From NCBI RefSeq assembly GCF_028823535.1, contig NZ_JAQIYM010000015.1, positions 62,001-126,000 of the forward strand: DNA of 64,000 nt. The letters are read 5' to 3'. Under the pieces are notes generated by a model, which was not told the origin of the DNA, did not search any database, and worked only from the letters and a program-made list of their open reading frames with translations. Shown here in pieces: positions 56,373 to 64,000 of this stretch (its first letter is position 1; the number at the start of each line of letters is the position of its first letter). The position numbers and the translations under genes are program-made. The stretch is from Pseudomonas serbica (GTDB lineage: Bacteria; Pseudomonadota; Gammaproteobacteria; Pseudomonadales; Pseudomonadaceae).

Positions 56373-57455
56373 TCAACGATTGCCCCGGTCCAGGTATGCC
56401 ACCATCACAATAGCCACTGCGAGCAAGACCAGTGCCGGCCCCAACGTGGTGATCAGGGTGTTTATCTTTAGCAGTAGTCCAAGGTTTACGATGATCTGAT
56501 TACTTACATAGACCATTAACCCGACGAGCGCACCCAAAGCCAACCGCGCACCCAGGTTGGGCGAGCGCGGCTGGGCAAAGGCGAACGGGATGGCGAACAG
56601 GATCATCGCCAGGGTCAGGATCGGTCGCCCGAGCTTTTGCCACATGGCCATTTCGTATTGTGCCGAGGGCTGGCCCGAGCCCTTGAGGTACGCGATGTAA
56701 CGATAGAGCTGGCGAGCAGACAGGCTTTCGGTCGGCAGCGTGATGTCGCCCAAGCGTGCGCCGCCAAAAATCGAGTGCCAAGGCATATGATCGAGCTGTT
56801 GCGTCGTTTCAACGCCCTGGTCCCACTGTTTTACCTTGACATTGTTCAAGCGCCACTGGCCTGCGTCCTGTATGTCCGCCGTCTCTGCAAAGATGTAGGA
56901 AACCAGTGAACGGTCCTTGTCGAACCTGAATATTTCAATATTGACCGGCAATCGTTTGTGCGCAAGATTGCCGATACGAACGATCTGATCTTCCTCTCGA
57001 GCCCATACGCTGCCCTGATCGTTGCTGGCCTGCGCGCCGGCAGCCATGGCTTCGTTGCGCAGTTCCAGGCCGTTTTGCTGCAGGGGAGAGGCCACCCATT
57101 CATCCAGCGCCGCCCAGGCCAGCGCCAGCGCGAGCCCGGCCAATGTCGCGGTGAACCCGATCCGGGCAATCGACAGCCCGGTGGCGCGCATGACCGTCAG
57201 TTCCCGGGTGGCTGACAATTGACCCAGTGCGGCAATGCCACCCAGCAGGGCGATAAAGGGACCAAGCTCGACAACACGGCGTGGCAGTGTCATGAATACG
57301 ACTTCGATGGCCTGGCTCAACCGGTATCCGCCAGGCGTCACGTCGTCCAGTTCACCCACCAGGTCGAGGGTGGAGAACAGCGGTAGCAGCAGCGCTGCGG
57401 CCGCCGCGAAACCGAAGAACACATGACGGGCGATGTAGCGGTCGAGGATTTTCAT
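56373..57455 (-). CDS. LptG-like permease of the sphingolipid locus
   Basis: The 360-aa protein from ATG 57,455 (MKILDRYIARHVFFGF) has the LptG layout: N-terminal membrane helices, PFIALLGGIAALGQLSATRELTVMRATGLS (coupling helix region), a periplasmic beta-jellyroll and three C-terminal helices. It overlaps the LptF-like gene by 4 bp. Canonical lptFG lie beside pepA; here they are in a lipid-synthesis operon, so they probably move a sphingolipid to the outer membrane rather than LPS. No LptB gene is in the window. Confidence 0.88.
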   Translation of the reverse strand: MKILDRYIARHVFFGFAAAAALLLPLFSTLDLVGELDDVTPGGYRLSQAIEVVFMTLPRRVVELGPFIALLGGIAALGQLSATRELTVMRATGLSIARIGFTATLAGLALALAWAALDEWVASPLQQNGLELRNEAMAAGAQASNDQGSVWAREEDQIVRIGNLAHKRLPVNIEIFRFDKDRSLVSYIFAETADIQDAGQWRLNNVKVKQWDQGVETTQQLDHMPWHSIFGGARLGDITLPTESLSARQLYRYIAYLKGSGQPSAQYEMAMWQKLGRPILTLAMILFAIPFAFAQPRSPNLGARLALGALVGLMVYVSNQIIVNLGLLLKINTLITTLGPALVLLAVAIVMVAYLDRGNR

Positions 57456-58525
57456 CGGTAACCGAACCGAAAGTTTGCCAGATCGCGCACCAGGAAAATC
57501 AGCAGGGCCAGGCTCATCAGCAGAGGTACTGTCCACAAGCCCGGAAACAAAGGCAGGGTGTTGTTGCCCACCATCGTCTTGCAGATGTCCGCTGCGTAAT
57601 AGATCAGGGCGAAGACGGCGGTCACGGGCAGCAGGGTAGCGAATCGTCCCTGCCTGGGCCGGGTGCGGCTCAACGGGATGGCGAGCAGTGCAAGTACCGT
57701 CGCGCTGACACCCCGTGTCTGGCGCCATTGCAATTCGGCCTTGTCCAGGGGCGCGCTGGAGGCCTTCAGCATTTCGTTGGAAGCCGCCTTGCGCTTACCC
57801 TCGGCGGCCCGTTCGATGGGTAGCAAGTGCAGCCGCATCTGCTCGAACTCTTCCGAAATGTCCCGTGAAGTACTGTGCTTGAGCAAATAGGAATGGCCTT
57901 GCGTCAGCTCCACGATCGGGTCCTCTGGGTCTGGATCGAGGATGCGGGCTTGCCCGGCGCGAAACACCCGGGACCTGGAATCACCCGGATCATAGATCAG
58001 CACGTCGAGGAGTCGGCCATCATTGCGGTCTATCCGTTCTGCCAGGATCATCCTGCCGTTTTCGTTGTTCAGGTTGAACCGTTGCGCTTGCAGATGATTG
58101 ACATCCAGGTCTGTGCGCGATTGCTGCTCCAGTACATAGGCCTGCGTATAAGCCCAGGGGCGCCCGTAGAGCGAAAGCACTGCCACCGCCAGCGAGATCG
58201 GAATGGCCAGCAGCAGGACAGCCCGATAGATGCGCAGCGGGCTTGCACCCGAGGCCGCTATCGCAATGATTTCGGAGTCATGGCACAGGCGTCCAACCGC
58301 CAGGGTCACCGAGGCATATAACGCCACCGGCACCAGCATTTCGAGGGCAATCAGTACCTTGTAGAACACCATTTGCAGCACTGACTGCACCGCGAGCGTT
58401 CCCTCGACGGCGTCAGAGAGATAGCGTTCTGCGGAATAGCTGGCAAAAATGAATACCAGGATGCTGACCATCACCATCATCGGCCGGCGGATCTCGGCGA
58501 TCACGTAGCGTTCGATCAGGAACAT
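57452..58525 (-). CDS. LptF-like permease of the sphingolipid locus
   Basis: The 357-aa protein from ATG 58,525 (MFLIERYVIAEIRRPMMVMVSILVFIFASYSAERYL) matches LptF: membrane helices, ALYASVTLAVGRLCHDSEIIAIAASGASPLRIYRAVL (coupling helix), a periplasmic jellyroll and final helices. It pairs with the LptG-like protein through an ATGA overlap. The upstream open frame to 58,579 is not needed. Lpt permeases extract lipids with LptB2 energy; which ATPase serves this pair is unknown. Confidence 0.88.
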   Translation of the reverse strand: MFLIERYVIAEIRRPMMVMVSILVFIFASYSAERYLSDAVEGTLAVQSVLQMVFYKVLIALEMLVPVALYASVTLAVGRLCHDSEIIAIAASGASPLRIYRAVLLLAIPISLAVAVLSLYGRPWAYTQAYVLEQQSRTDLDVNHLQAQRFNLNNENGRMILAERIDRNDGRLLDVLIYDPGDSRSRVFRAGQARILDPDPEDPIVELTQGHSYLLKHSTSRDISEEFEQMRLHLLPIERAAEGKRKAASNEMLKASSAPLDKAELQWRQTRGVSATVLALLAIPLSRTRPRQGRFATLLPVTAVFALIYYAADICKTMVGNNTLPLFPGLWTVPLLMSLALLIFLVRDLANFRFGYR

Positions 58526-58597
58526 GTCCCGGGCCCTGAGCTTTCGCCGTGCCTGCGCCGGGCGCCCGCGATCGGGCATTGCTGCCGTCCAGAACCA

Positions 58598-59428
58598 TCA
58601 GGTATCGCTCGGTATCGATTGATTTCTCTGGGCATGAAACCTCTCCACCATTTGATAATCCAGCGGCGAATCGACATCGATAGCGGCCTCCGCGAAGGGC
58701 ATGATCACCGCGCCGAGACTCACCCCCAACCTGGCGGAAAGCTGTTGCAGCGCCTGTTCCAGGGTTAACCGTCCCAACAGGTAGCGCAGTACGCCCCCAA
58801 GGCCCAGGGCGCCGGCGATGACTCGCCGGGGGTGCTTGCGATCCTGTTCGACCCGTTGCCAGTAGCTGGCGAGGCGTCGAGCATCCTCGGTCATGAAGGC
58901 GAACAGGTTGCTGCCGCAATACGGGCCGCCGCGAAGCCGAATGCTGGTGCGGCGGGTTCCTGGAAAACGGGCCAGCACGGTGTCCAACGGTGTCACCGCC
59001 ACCACAAAGTCATGGCCGCCTGCAGCCGCTTGCTGAAGGAAATAGTCGACCATTTCCCGGCAGAGCAGCGCATGATCCGCCGTGGTCACCAACACTGGCC
59101 GGTCTGCCGGTTGACGCGCCAGCGCCTGCGCCGCGCTGGTACTGGGGGAGCTGGCGGGTTCCAGCCAACTGATTCTGGCGGTATCGAGCAGTTGCGTCAT
59201 CGAGGCATCTTGCGCCAGTAAATGTCGCGCAGGGCCTACCAGTACGATTCGGTCGATCCGGTCACTGGCCTCCAGCGCCTCGATGACCCGACGGACCATG
59301 GGTACCCCTGCCACCGGCACCAGCGCCTTGCAGCCTGTCCCGGCCATGGCGGCAACGGGATCGGCCGGGCTCCTGTCAGCAGCCAGGACCAACGCGGTGA
59401 ACTGTCTTGGCTCAAATTCGCTTTTCAT
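58598..59428 (-). CDS. MobA-like nucleotidyltransferase
   Basis: The 276-aa protein has an NTP-transferase N-terminus (FTALVLAADRSPADPVAAMAGTGCKALVPVAGVPMVRRVIEAL) and VLVTTADHALL (metal site). It starts within the end of the ceramide synthase gene (17-bp overlap). The usual GG signature loop is altered (LAADRSPADPVA), so the nucleotide specificity is not clear. It may make an activated sugar or alcohol for headgroup synthesis. Confidence 0.78.
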   Translation of the reverse strand: MKSEFEPRQFTALVLAADRSPADPVAAMAGTGCKALVPVAGVPMVRRVIEALEASDRIDRIVLVGPARHLLAQDASMTQLLDTARISWLEPASSPSTSAAQALARQPADRPVLVTTADHALLCREMVDYFLQQAAAGGHDFVVAVTPLDTVLARFPGTRRTSIRLRGGPYCGSNLFAFMTEDARRLASYWQRVEQDRKHPRRVIAGALGLGGVLRYLLGRLTLEQALQQLSARLGVSLGAVIMPFAEAAIDVDSPLDYQMVERFHAQRNQSIPSDT

Positions 59429-60554
59429 AAACCCGGTAGCGTTTGTAGGGGGTGGCACCGATCTGGTCGAGAATCTTGCGCATGACCGCATTCGATTCGA
59501 GGATCCAGGACATTTCCAGGGCTTCTATGCCGCGCTTGACGAAGGGCGGCTTGAGCGCTTCGATCAGAAGCAAGGCGAGTGTGGGTCCCAATCGGCTGAA
59601 CTGGTAGGCCTGCTTGACGCCCATCAAGGGCACGCGTGCAGTGCGCGTGCCCTTGACATACAGCCGCCACAGCAGTCGCAGCCAGCCAAAGGGCAGCAAG
59701 CGCCCCTTGAGGGAGGCGATCGCCTCGTTGATGTTAGGCATGGCCACGATAAACGCGCAGGGGTTGCCGTCGACTTCGGCGATGTACAGCAGGTCTTTGG
59801 GGACCAACAGTCGCAGTTGGCTGCCGAGCTCGAAGAATTCGGATTCGGTGAAGGGTACGAAGCCCCAATTGCGGCTCCAGGCGTCATTGAATATGTCTCG
59901 CAGAATTCCCATGTCCCGGCGGAACTGACGGGTGTCCAAGGGCCTGATCACAACGCGTTTTCGCTCGCGCGCCATCATCGCCGACAAGGCCGGTGGGAAG
60001 TGCAATTGGTCGGTGCGCATCCAGTAGGCGAGCAGATCCTTGGCTTGCCGGTAGCCCAGGGCGGCGAGCCTTTGATCATAAAAACGCTGTCCGTGCCCCA
60101 TCATGGCGGACGGGGGACGATCGAACCCCTCTACCAACAGTCCGCTTTCCTGGTTGATGGTCAGGTTGAAGGGGCCTGTGATGCATGCAGCGCCACGGTC
60201 TCGCAGCCAGGCCTCTGCCGCCGCGAACAGGCTGTCGAATACGGCAGGGTCGTCCACGGCTTCGAGCATTCCAAAGTGACCCGAATCATGGCCGTGCAAT
60301 TGCCGGTGAAGGCTGTCGATCTGAGCGGTGATTCGCCCCACGACTTCCGTTCCCGACCAGGCCAGCCACGCCTGCCATGTCAGATGAGGGGACGCCGGAT
60401 TCTTTTCGGAAAGGAGTTCATGGCGCTCGTAATGGATCGGCTCGATCCAGCAAGGATCGTTGCGATACAGGGTGCCGGGGAAACTGATGAATGTCTTGAG
60501 ATCCAAGCTTGAGAGGACGGGTCGCGTAATGATGGGTAACTTCTTATCGATCAT
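59412..60554 (-). CDS. bcerS: Bacterial ceramide synthase candidate (bCerS-like GNAT)
   Basis: The 380-aa protein from ATG 60,554 (MIDKKLPIITRP) matches the GNAT-type family that includes Caulobacter bCerS: FISFPGTLYRNDPCWIEPIHYERHELLSEKNPA, WSGTEVVGRITAQID, GHFGMLEAVDDPAVFDSLFAAAEAWLRDRGAACITGPFNLTINQESGLLVEGF. In Caulobacter this enzyme N-acylates 3-oxosphinganine. It is the first gene of the leftward operon, divergent from the acyl-AMP ligase operon. The start lacks a good ribosome site; TTG 60,566 is possible. Confidence 0.85.
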   Translation of the reverse strand: MIDKKLPIITRPVLSSLDLKTFISFPGTLYRNDPCWIEPIHYERHELLSEKNPASPHLTWQAWLAWSGTEVVGRITAQIDSLHRQLHGHDSGHFGMLEAVDDPAVFDSLFAAAEAWLRDRGAACITGPFNLTINQESGLLVEGFDRPPSAMMGHGQRFYDQRLAALGYRQAKDLLAYWMRTDQLHFPPALSAMMARERKRVVIRPLDTRQFRRDMGILRDIFNDAWSRNWGFVPFTESEFFELGSQLRLLVPKDLLYIAEVDGNPCAFIVAMPNINEAIASLKGRLLPFGWLRLLWRLYVKGTRTARVPLMGVKQAYQFSRLGPTLALLLIEALKPPFVKRGIEALEMSWILESNAVMRKILDQIGATPYKRYRVYEKRI

Positions 60555-60971
60555 CGTTGGCCACAAAAGTCCGTAGCAGTTGAACTAGCATCTCTTTTTC
60601 GGTACCTGGGAGAGCGTAGCTGAAGTAATGCCACAGGGCACGAATGCCGGGGAAATTGGCGCCACTGCTTTAGTGAACGCTAGTAATCCGTGCACTTTGC
60701 GACCATTAGCGCATTCTGTAACGTGAGCTTTGCTACCCTCGATTCCGCCGGTCGTCGCTCACTCGGGAAAAAATTTGCGATCACGCAGATGCCGATTAGT
60801 ATTGCGTGAGGCGTTGTAAATGATTGAAAAGGCCGAACCGCTTATCCTTGGGGCCCAGACCCCATGAAAACGGATTCGAGGGCAGTAAAACGTCACGTGT
60901 TTTACCGGCGCCGGTGATCAACCCGCTATTTGACTTATCCTTACATGGGCTAAATGGATGGGTGTCTTATT
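60555..60971. promoter_or_regulatory. Divergent control region of the two sphingolipid operons
   Basis: This 417-bp gap separates the leftward ceramide synthase operon and the rightward acyl-AMP ligase operon, so both promoters should be here. It is AT-richer than the genes. I see no clear operator repeat or terminator; the -10/-35 elements cannot be fixed by eye. Confidence 0.5.
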
Positions 60972-62696
60972 ATGTCTGCGACCCTTGCAAATCAGGCACT
61001 CCCCCAACGTCTAGCCGACTTTTCCACGTTAGTGGAAGCACTCGATTATGCCGCTACCGGTCAGGCCGGCATGAACTTCTACGACAGGCATTGCCACTTG
61101 AGTTCGGCGGTTGAATACGCGTCGCTCAGAACTAATGCCGTCGCGATTGCTCATCGACTACTTGGGCTCAAGTTGAAGAAAGGCGACCGGGTCGCGCTTA
61201 TTGCCGATACGCACCCAAGCTTTATCGAGGCCTTTTTCGCCTGCCAATACGCCGGCTTGATCGCCGTTCCTCTACTGGTTCCTGCCAGCCTGGGAAGCCA
61301 TCGTTCTTACGTCGACAAGTTGCAAGGGCTGTTCATCAACTGCGTACCGGCGGCCGTTCTAGGGGCGCAGGAGTGGCTTCCCTATATCCGCGAAGCACTG
61401 GGGGAGACCCGGCAGGTGTTCGTCGGAACTGTGACGGATTTGGCCGAATTGCCCGCGGTGCAGGCGCTTCCCACGGTCTTGCCGGAGGACATCGCCTACT
61501 TGCAATACACCTCTGGCAGTACCCGCTTTCCTCGTGGCGTGATCATTACCCAGCGTGCGGTGATGGCCAATGTCAGGGGCATCGTCGTGGACGGTGTTGG
61601 CGTTCGCCCGGGGGACCGGTGCGCCTCGTGGTTGCCCTTTTATCATGACATGGGGCTGGTGGGTTTCGTCCTGGCGCCCATGGCCGCGCAACTGACGGTC
61701 GATTACCTGCACACCCAGGATTTCGCCACTCGGCCTGGGCAATGGCTCAAGCTGATCAGCCAGAATCGGGTAGCCATTTCGGTCGCTCCGCCGTTTGGCT
61801 ATGACCTTTGTGCGCGGCGAGTCCGTGACTCGGAAAAAGCTGCGCTGGATCTCTCCTGCTGGCGTGTAGCGGGGATCGGGGCAGAACCCATTCGGGCATC
61901 GGTGTTAAGCCGATTCGCGGATTGTTTTTACGACACCGGCTTCGATCCGGCCGCATTCACGCCTTGCTACGGTCTGGCGGAAAGCACGCTTGCCGTCAGC
62001 TTCGCCCGCCGCGGGGTGTTGGTGGATCATGTCTCTCGCCACGTTCTGGAGTATCAGTTCAAGGCGCAAGCGTGCGCCGCCGATGATCCGGGAAGCTGTG
62101 GCTTTACCAATTGTGGCGCGCCTTTGCCCGGCCATCGCGTGGAAATCCGCGATGCGGCGGGGCGGGTGGTCGCCGAGCGTGAGGTCGGGCAGATATTCGT
62201 GCAGGGACCCAGTGTGATGTCAGGTTATTTCAATGACCCGCAGAGCACCGGGGCCGCGTTACGAGACGACTGGCTGAACACCGGTGATCTGGGCTACCTG
62301 TCCCGGGGCGAACTGCACATCACTGGCCGGCACAAGGATTTGCTCATCGTCCGCGGTCGCAACATCTGGCCACAGGATATTGAATACCTGGTGGAGTCCG
62401 CGCCTGAACTGAGGCCCGGCGATGCCATCGTATTTGTCGTACCCGGCGATGATGAGCCAAAGGTCGTGGTGCAGATTCAATGCCGCATCCGTGAGCCGCA
62501 AAGTCGCGAACATCTGGTGCGTACCCTGGCCGCAAAGATCATCAGTGAATTCGGTCTCGCTGCCGAGGTGCACCTCGTACCACCCCACTCGCTGCCTCGA
62601 ACTTCCTCGGGAAAGCCTTCCCGTGCCGAAGCCCTTGAACGATTCATGGCCCAGGTGAACACCGATCTTCCTTATCCAGCGCTGGAGGAGACGTGA
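60972..62696 (+). CDS. Fatty acyl-AMP ligase / acyl-ACP synthetase
   Basis: The 574-aa adenylate-forming enzyme has YLQYTSGSTRFPRGVIITQRAV (A3 motif), SWLPFYHDMGLVG (FAAL-specific motif), CYGLAESTLAVSF (A5), LNTGDLGYLSRGELHITGRHKDLLIVRGRNIWPQDIE (A7-A8) and a C-terminal catalytic Lys region SSGKPSR. FAAL-type enzymes load fatty acids on carrier proteins. In Caulobacter the homologue charges the dedicated ACP for ceramide synthesis. ATG 60,972 is chosen (MSATLANQ); ATG 60,954 is an in-frame alternative. Confidence 0.93.
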   Translation: MSATLANQALPQRLADFSTLVEALDYAATGQAGMNFYDRHCHLSSAVEYASLRTNAVAIAHRLLGLKLKKGDRVALIADTHPSFIEAFFACQYAGLIAVPLLVPASLGSHRSYVDKLQGLFINCVPAAVLGAQEWLPYIREALGETRQVFVGTVTDLAELPAVQALPTVLPEDIAYLQYTSGSTRFPRGVIITQRAVMANVRGIVVDGVGVRPGDRCASWLPFYHDMGLVGFVLAPMAAQLTVDYLHTQDFATRPGQWLKLISQNRVAISVAPPFGYDLCARRVRDSEKAALDLSCWRVAGIGAEPIRASVLSRFADCFYDTGFDPAAFTPCYGLAESTLAVSFARRGVLVDHVSRHVLEYQFKAQACAADDPGSCGFTNCGAPLPGHRVEIRDAAGRVVAEREVGQIFVQGPSVMSGYFNDPQSTGAALRDDWLNTGDLGYLSRGELHITGRHKDLLIVRGRNIWPQDIEYLVESAPELRPGDAIVFVVPGDDEPKVVVQIQCRIREPQSREHLVRTLAAKIISEFGLAAEVHLVPPHSLPRTSSGKPSRAEALERFMAQVNTDLPYPALEET

Positions 62697-63610
62697 GCGC
62701 CGGCATTGTTTCACTGACGGGTGCGACGGGCTTCATCGGCAGTGTCCTACGCGAACGACTCGTCGCCCGTGGCGTGAAGGTGCGTGCCCTGGCTCGCTCC
62801 AGGAGCGGAACGGCAGAGGATGGAACACAGTGGATCAGGGGAACACTGGAAGATGAACAGGCCCTCGTCGAACTCACCAGTGGGGCGGACACCGTCATTC
62901 ACTGCGCAGGCAAGGTCAGGGGCAGCGACGCCCGGGACTTCGATGCGGTCAATGTGCAGGGCAGCAAGCGCTTGATGGAGGCGGCGCGGCTGAGCGGCAG
63001 TTGCAAGCGTTTCCTGCTCATCTCGTCCCTGGCGGCCAGGCATCCGACGTTGTCCTGGTACGCCGCTTCCAAATTCGAAGGCGAACGGCAGGTCAGGGCC
63101 GCGGCCGGGGCGATACCCGTGTGCGTTTTCCGGCCGACCGCCGTGTATGGACCGGGTGACCGGGAATTGCGTCCGGTGTTCGAGTGGCTACTGCGCGGCT
63201 GGCTGGTGACCCTTGGTCGAAACGATTCACAGTTCAGCTTTCTCCATGTGGAGGATCTGGTCGGTGCCGTCATGCAATGGCTGGATGCACCCGTGGGGCA
63301 ATCGCAGACCTTTGAGTTATGCGACGGCCAGGCGCAGGGGTACGACTGGGCAAGCCTGGCCAGCATCGCCTCCGACATCCGCAATGCCCCGGTACGCCAG
63401 GCGGCAGTGCCTGCCGCGGTAGTCAAGGGGATCGCACGAGCGAACCTGATGCTGTCTCGTCTTACCCGGCAGGCGCCTATGCTCACGCCCGGTAAAGTCA
63501 ATGAGCTGATGCACCCTGACTGGACTTGCAGCAATGCCCGCATCAGCGCGACATTGGGCTGGGAGCCCCGGATTCTTTTACGGCAAGCGTTGCGCAATCA
63601 CCTGTTTTGA
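62693..63610 (+). CDS. cerR: CerR-like NAD-dependent epimerase/dehydratase family reductase
   Basis: The 305-aa protein starts at GTG 62,693, overlapping the ligase stop, with GGAGGAG upstream. It is an extended SDR: SLTGATGFIGSVL (GxxGxxG), HCAGKVRG, and YAASKFEGER (YxxxK active site). In Caulobacter, CerR of this family reduces the 3-oxo group to form dihydroceramide. Position between acyl-AMP ligase and ACP genes supports the same role. Confidence 0.87.
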   Translation: MSAGIVSLTGATGFIGSVLRERLVARGVKVRALARSRSGTAEDGTQWIRGTLEDEQALVELTSGADTVIHCAGKVRGSDARDFDAVNVQGSKRLMEAARLSGSCKRFLLISSLAARHPTLSWYAASKFEGERQVRAAAGAIPVCVFRPTAVYGPGDRELRPVFEWLLRGWLVTLGRNDSQFSFLHVEDLVGAVMQWLDAPVGQSQTFELCDGQAQGYDWASLASIASDIRNAPVRQAAVPAAVVKGIARANLMLSRLTRQAPMLTPGKVNELMHPDWTCSNARISATLGWEPRILLRQALRNHLF

Positions 63611-63643
63611 GCGGGCAAAGAGCCACTGAACTCAAGGAAACCC

Positions 63644-63907
63644 ATGATGTTCACAGAAGAAGAGATACTCGAAAAGGTAATAGAGTTCATCGCGCCGCTC
63701 GCACCTCAAGGAACGCCTATCTACCCCAATACCGACCTGATTCAGGACCTGGGGATCGAGTCGATAAAGGTGATGGACATGCTGATGAATCTGGAAGACG
63801 AATACCACATTTTGATCAATATCAATATCTTGATGGATGTGAGCACGCCTGCTCAGTTGGCTCGCGCCATTCTCAAACAGATGGAGCATGTCGATGGGAC
63901 TGTTTGA
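63644..63907 (+). CDS. Dedicated acyl carrier protein
   Basis: The 87-aa protein has the carrier motif DLIQDLGIESIKVMDMLMNLED, with the Ser of GIES as phosphopantetheine site, and the acidic helix II of ACPs. CAAGGAAACCC precedes ATG 63,644 (a second ATG follows directly). It should receive the acyl chain from the FAAL and present it to serine palmitoyltransferase. It overlaps the next gene by 14 bp. Confidence 0.92.
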   Translation: MMFTEEEILEKVIEFIAPLAPQGTPIYPNTDLIQDLGIESIKVMDMLMNLEDEYHILININILMDVSTPAQLARAILKQMEHVDGTV

Positions 63908-64000
63908 TAAATTCGGCAAGCTGGCAGCCGAGCGCGCCAGTCTCTGTGATTCACAACTGCATCCTTTTGGAATACGCATCGACGAGATGTACTCCCCCAC
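63894..64000 (+). CDS. spt: Serine palmitoyltransferase, 5' part
   Basis: The first 35 codons are visible: MGLFDKFGKLAAERASLCD, then HPFGIRIDEMYSPT, matching the N-terminus of bacterial serine palmitoyltransferases (MGLFDK...DPFxVxMExxxSPT). The PLP domain is beyond the window edge. The gene overlaps the ACP end, so the two are co-translated. The enzyme condenses serine with acyl-ACP or acyl-CoA, the first step of sphingolipid synthesis. Confidence 0.82.
   Translation, partial: MGLFDKFGKLAAERASLCDSQLHPFGIRIDEMYSP

Overview
The window reads as a chromosomal segment of a fluorescent-type Pseudomonas. The evidence is a GC-rich codon usage, an RsmA/CsrA-type protein, a DUF1654 protein, NdpA/YejK, and a prophage-chromosome junction that matches the 3' half of a tRNA-Pro. 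All calls come from reading the sequence; no database search was run.

Region 1 (about 1-47,950) is most of a temperate myophage prophage whose left end lies outside the window. Leftward genes (1-11,154) include a phage NdpA copy, several small unknown genes, a polysaccharide lyase family 7 (alginate lyase-like) gene paired with a csrA homologue, an IetAS-like subtilase/AAA-ATPase pair (an anti-phage defence family), and an S24 CI-type repressor. Rightward early genes (11,250-18,085) are a Cro-like regulator, a CII-type protein, a Rha/KilAC antirepressor, O- and P-type replication proteins with iterons inside the O gene, YbcO and VRR-NUC nucleases, a tyrosine recombinase, and a gene placed where a late antiterminator would be. 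Holins, HNH, terminase and an HK97-type head (18,740-27,446) are followed by a Mu-like contractile tail (27,471-38,612). A fibre chaperone, an SGNH-esterase tail-spike-like protein, a second receptor-binding candidate and a SleB-like endolysin come next. The right end carries cargo: an AT-rich unknown gene, a LexA-boxed operon with an SRAP (HMCES/YedK) protein, a DUF1254 lipoprotein, an IS3 remnant and an HTH gene. The prophage ends at a 48-bp tRNA-Pro(GGG) fragment flanked by 11-bp tandem repeats.

Region 2 (about 48,200-64,000) holds two small paralogous genes and then a sphingolipid locus. The rightward operon at 60,972-64,000 encodes a fatty acyl-AMP ligase, a CerR-like reductase, a dedicated acyl carrier protein and the first 35 codons of serine palmitoyltransferase. 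The divergent leftward operon (60,554 down to 52,253) encodes a GNAT-type bacterial ceramide synthase candidate, a nucleotidyltransferase, LptF- and LptG-like permeases, a CDP-alcohol phosphatidyltransferase, a lipid kinase of the diacylglycerol/ceramide kinase family, a Tam41-like cytidylyltransferase and a calcineurin-type phosphoesterase. A second nucleotidyltransferase and a glycosyltransferase-ELM1 fusion lie beside it.

Taken together, region 2 can be read as a complete route: load a fatty acid on the ACP, condense it with serine, acylate and reduce to ceramide, phosphorylate, activate with CTP, add a polar headgroup, dephosphorylate or glycosylate, and export through an Lpt-like permease. 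The ceramide core matches the known Caulobacter gene set; the CDP-ceramide headgroup branch and dedicated export are inference and are the most novel part of this window.
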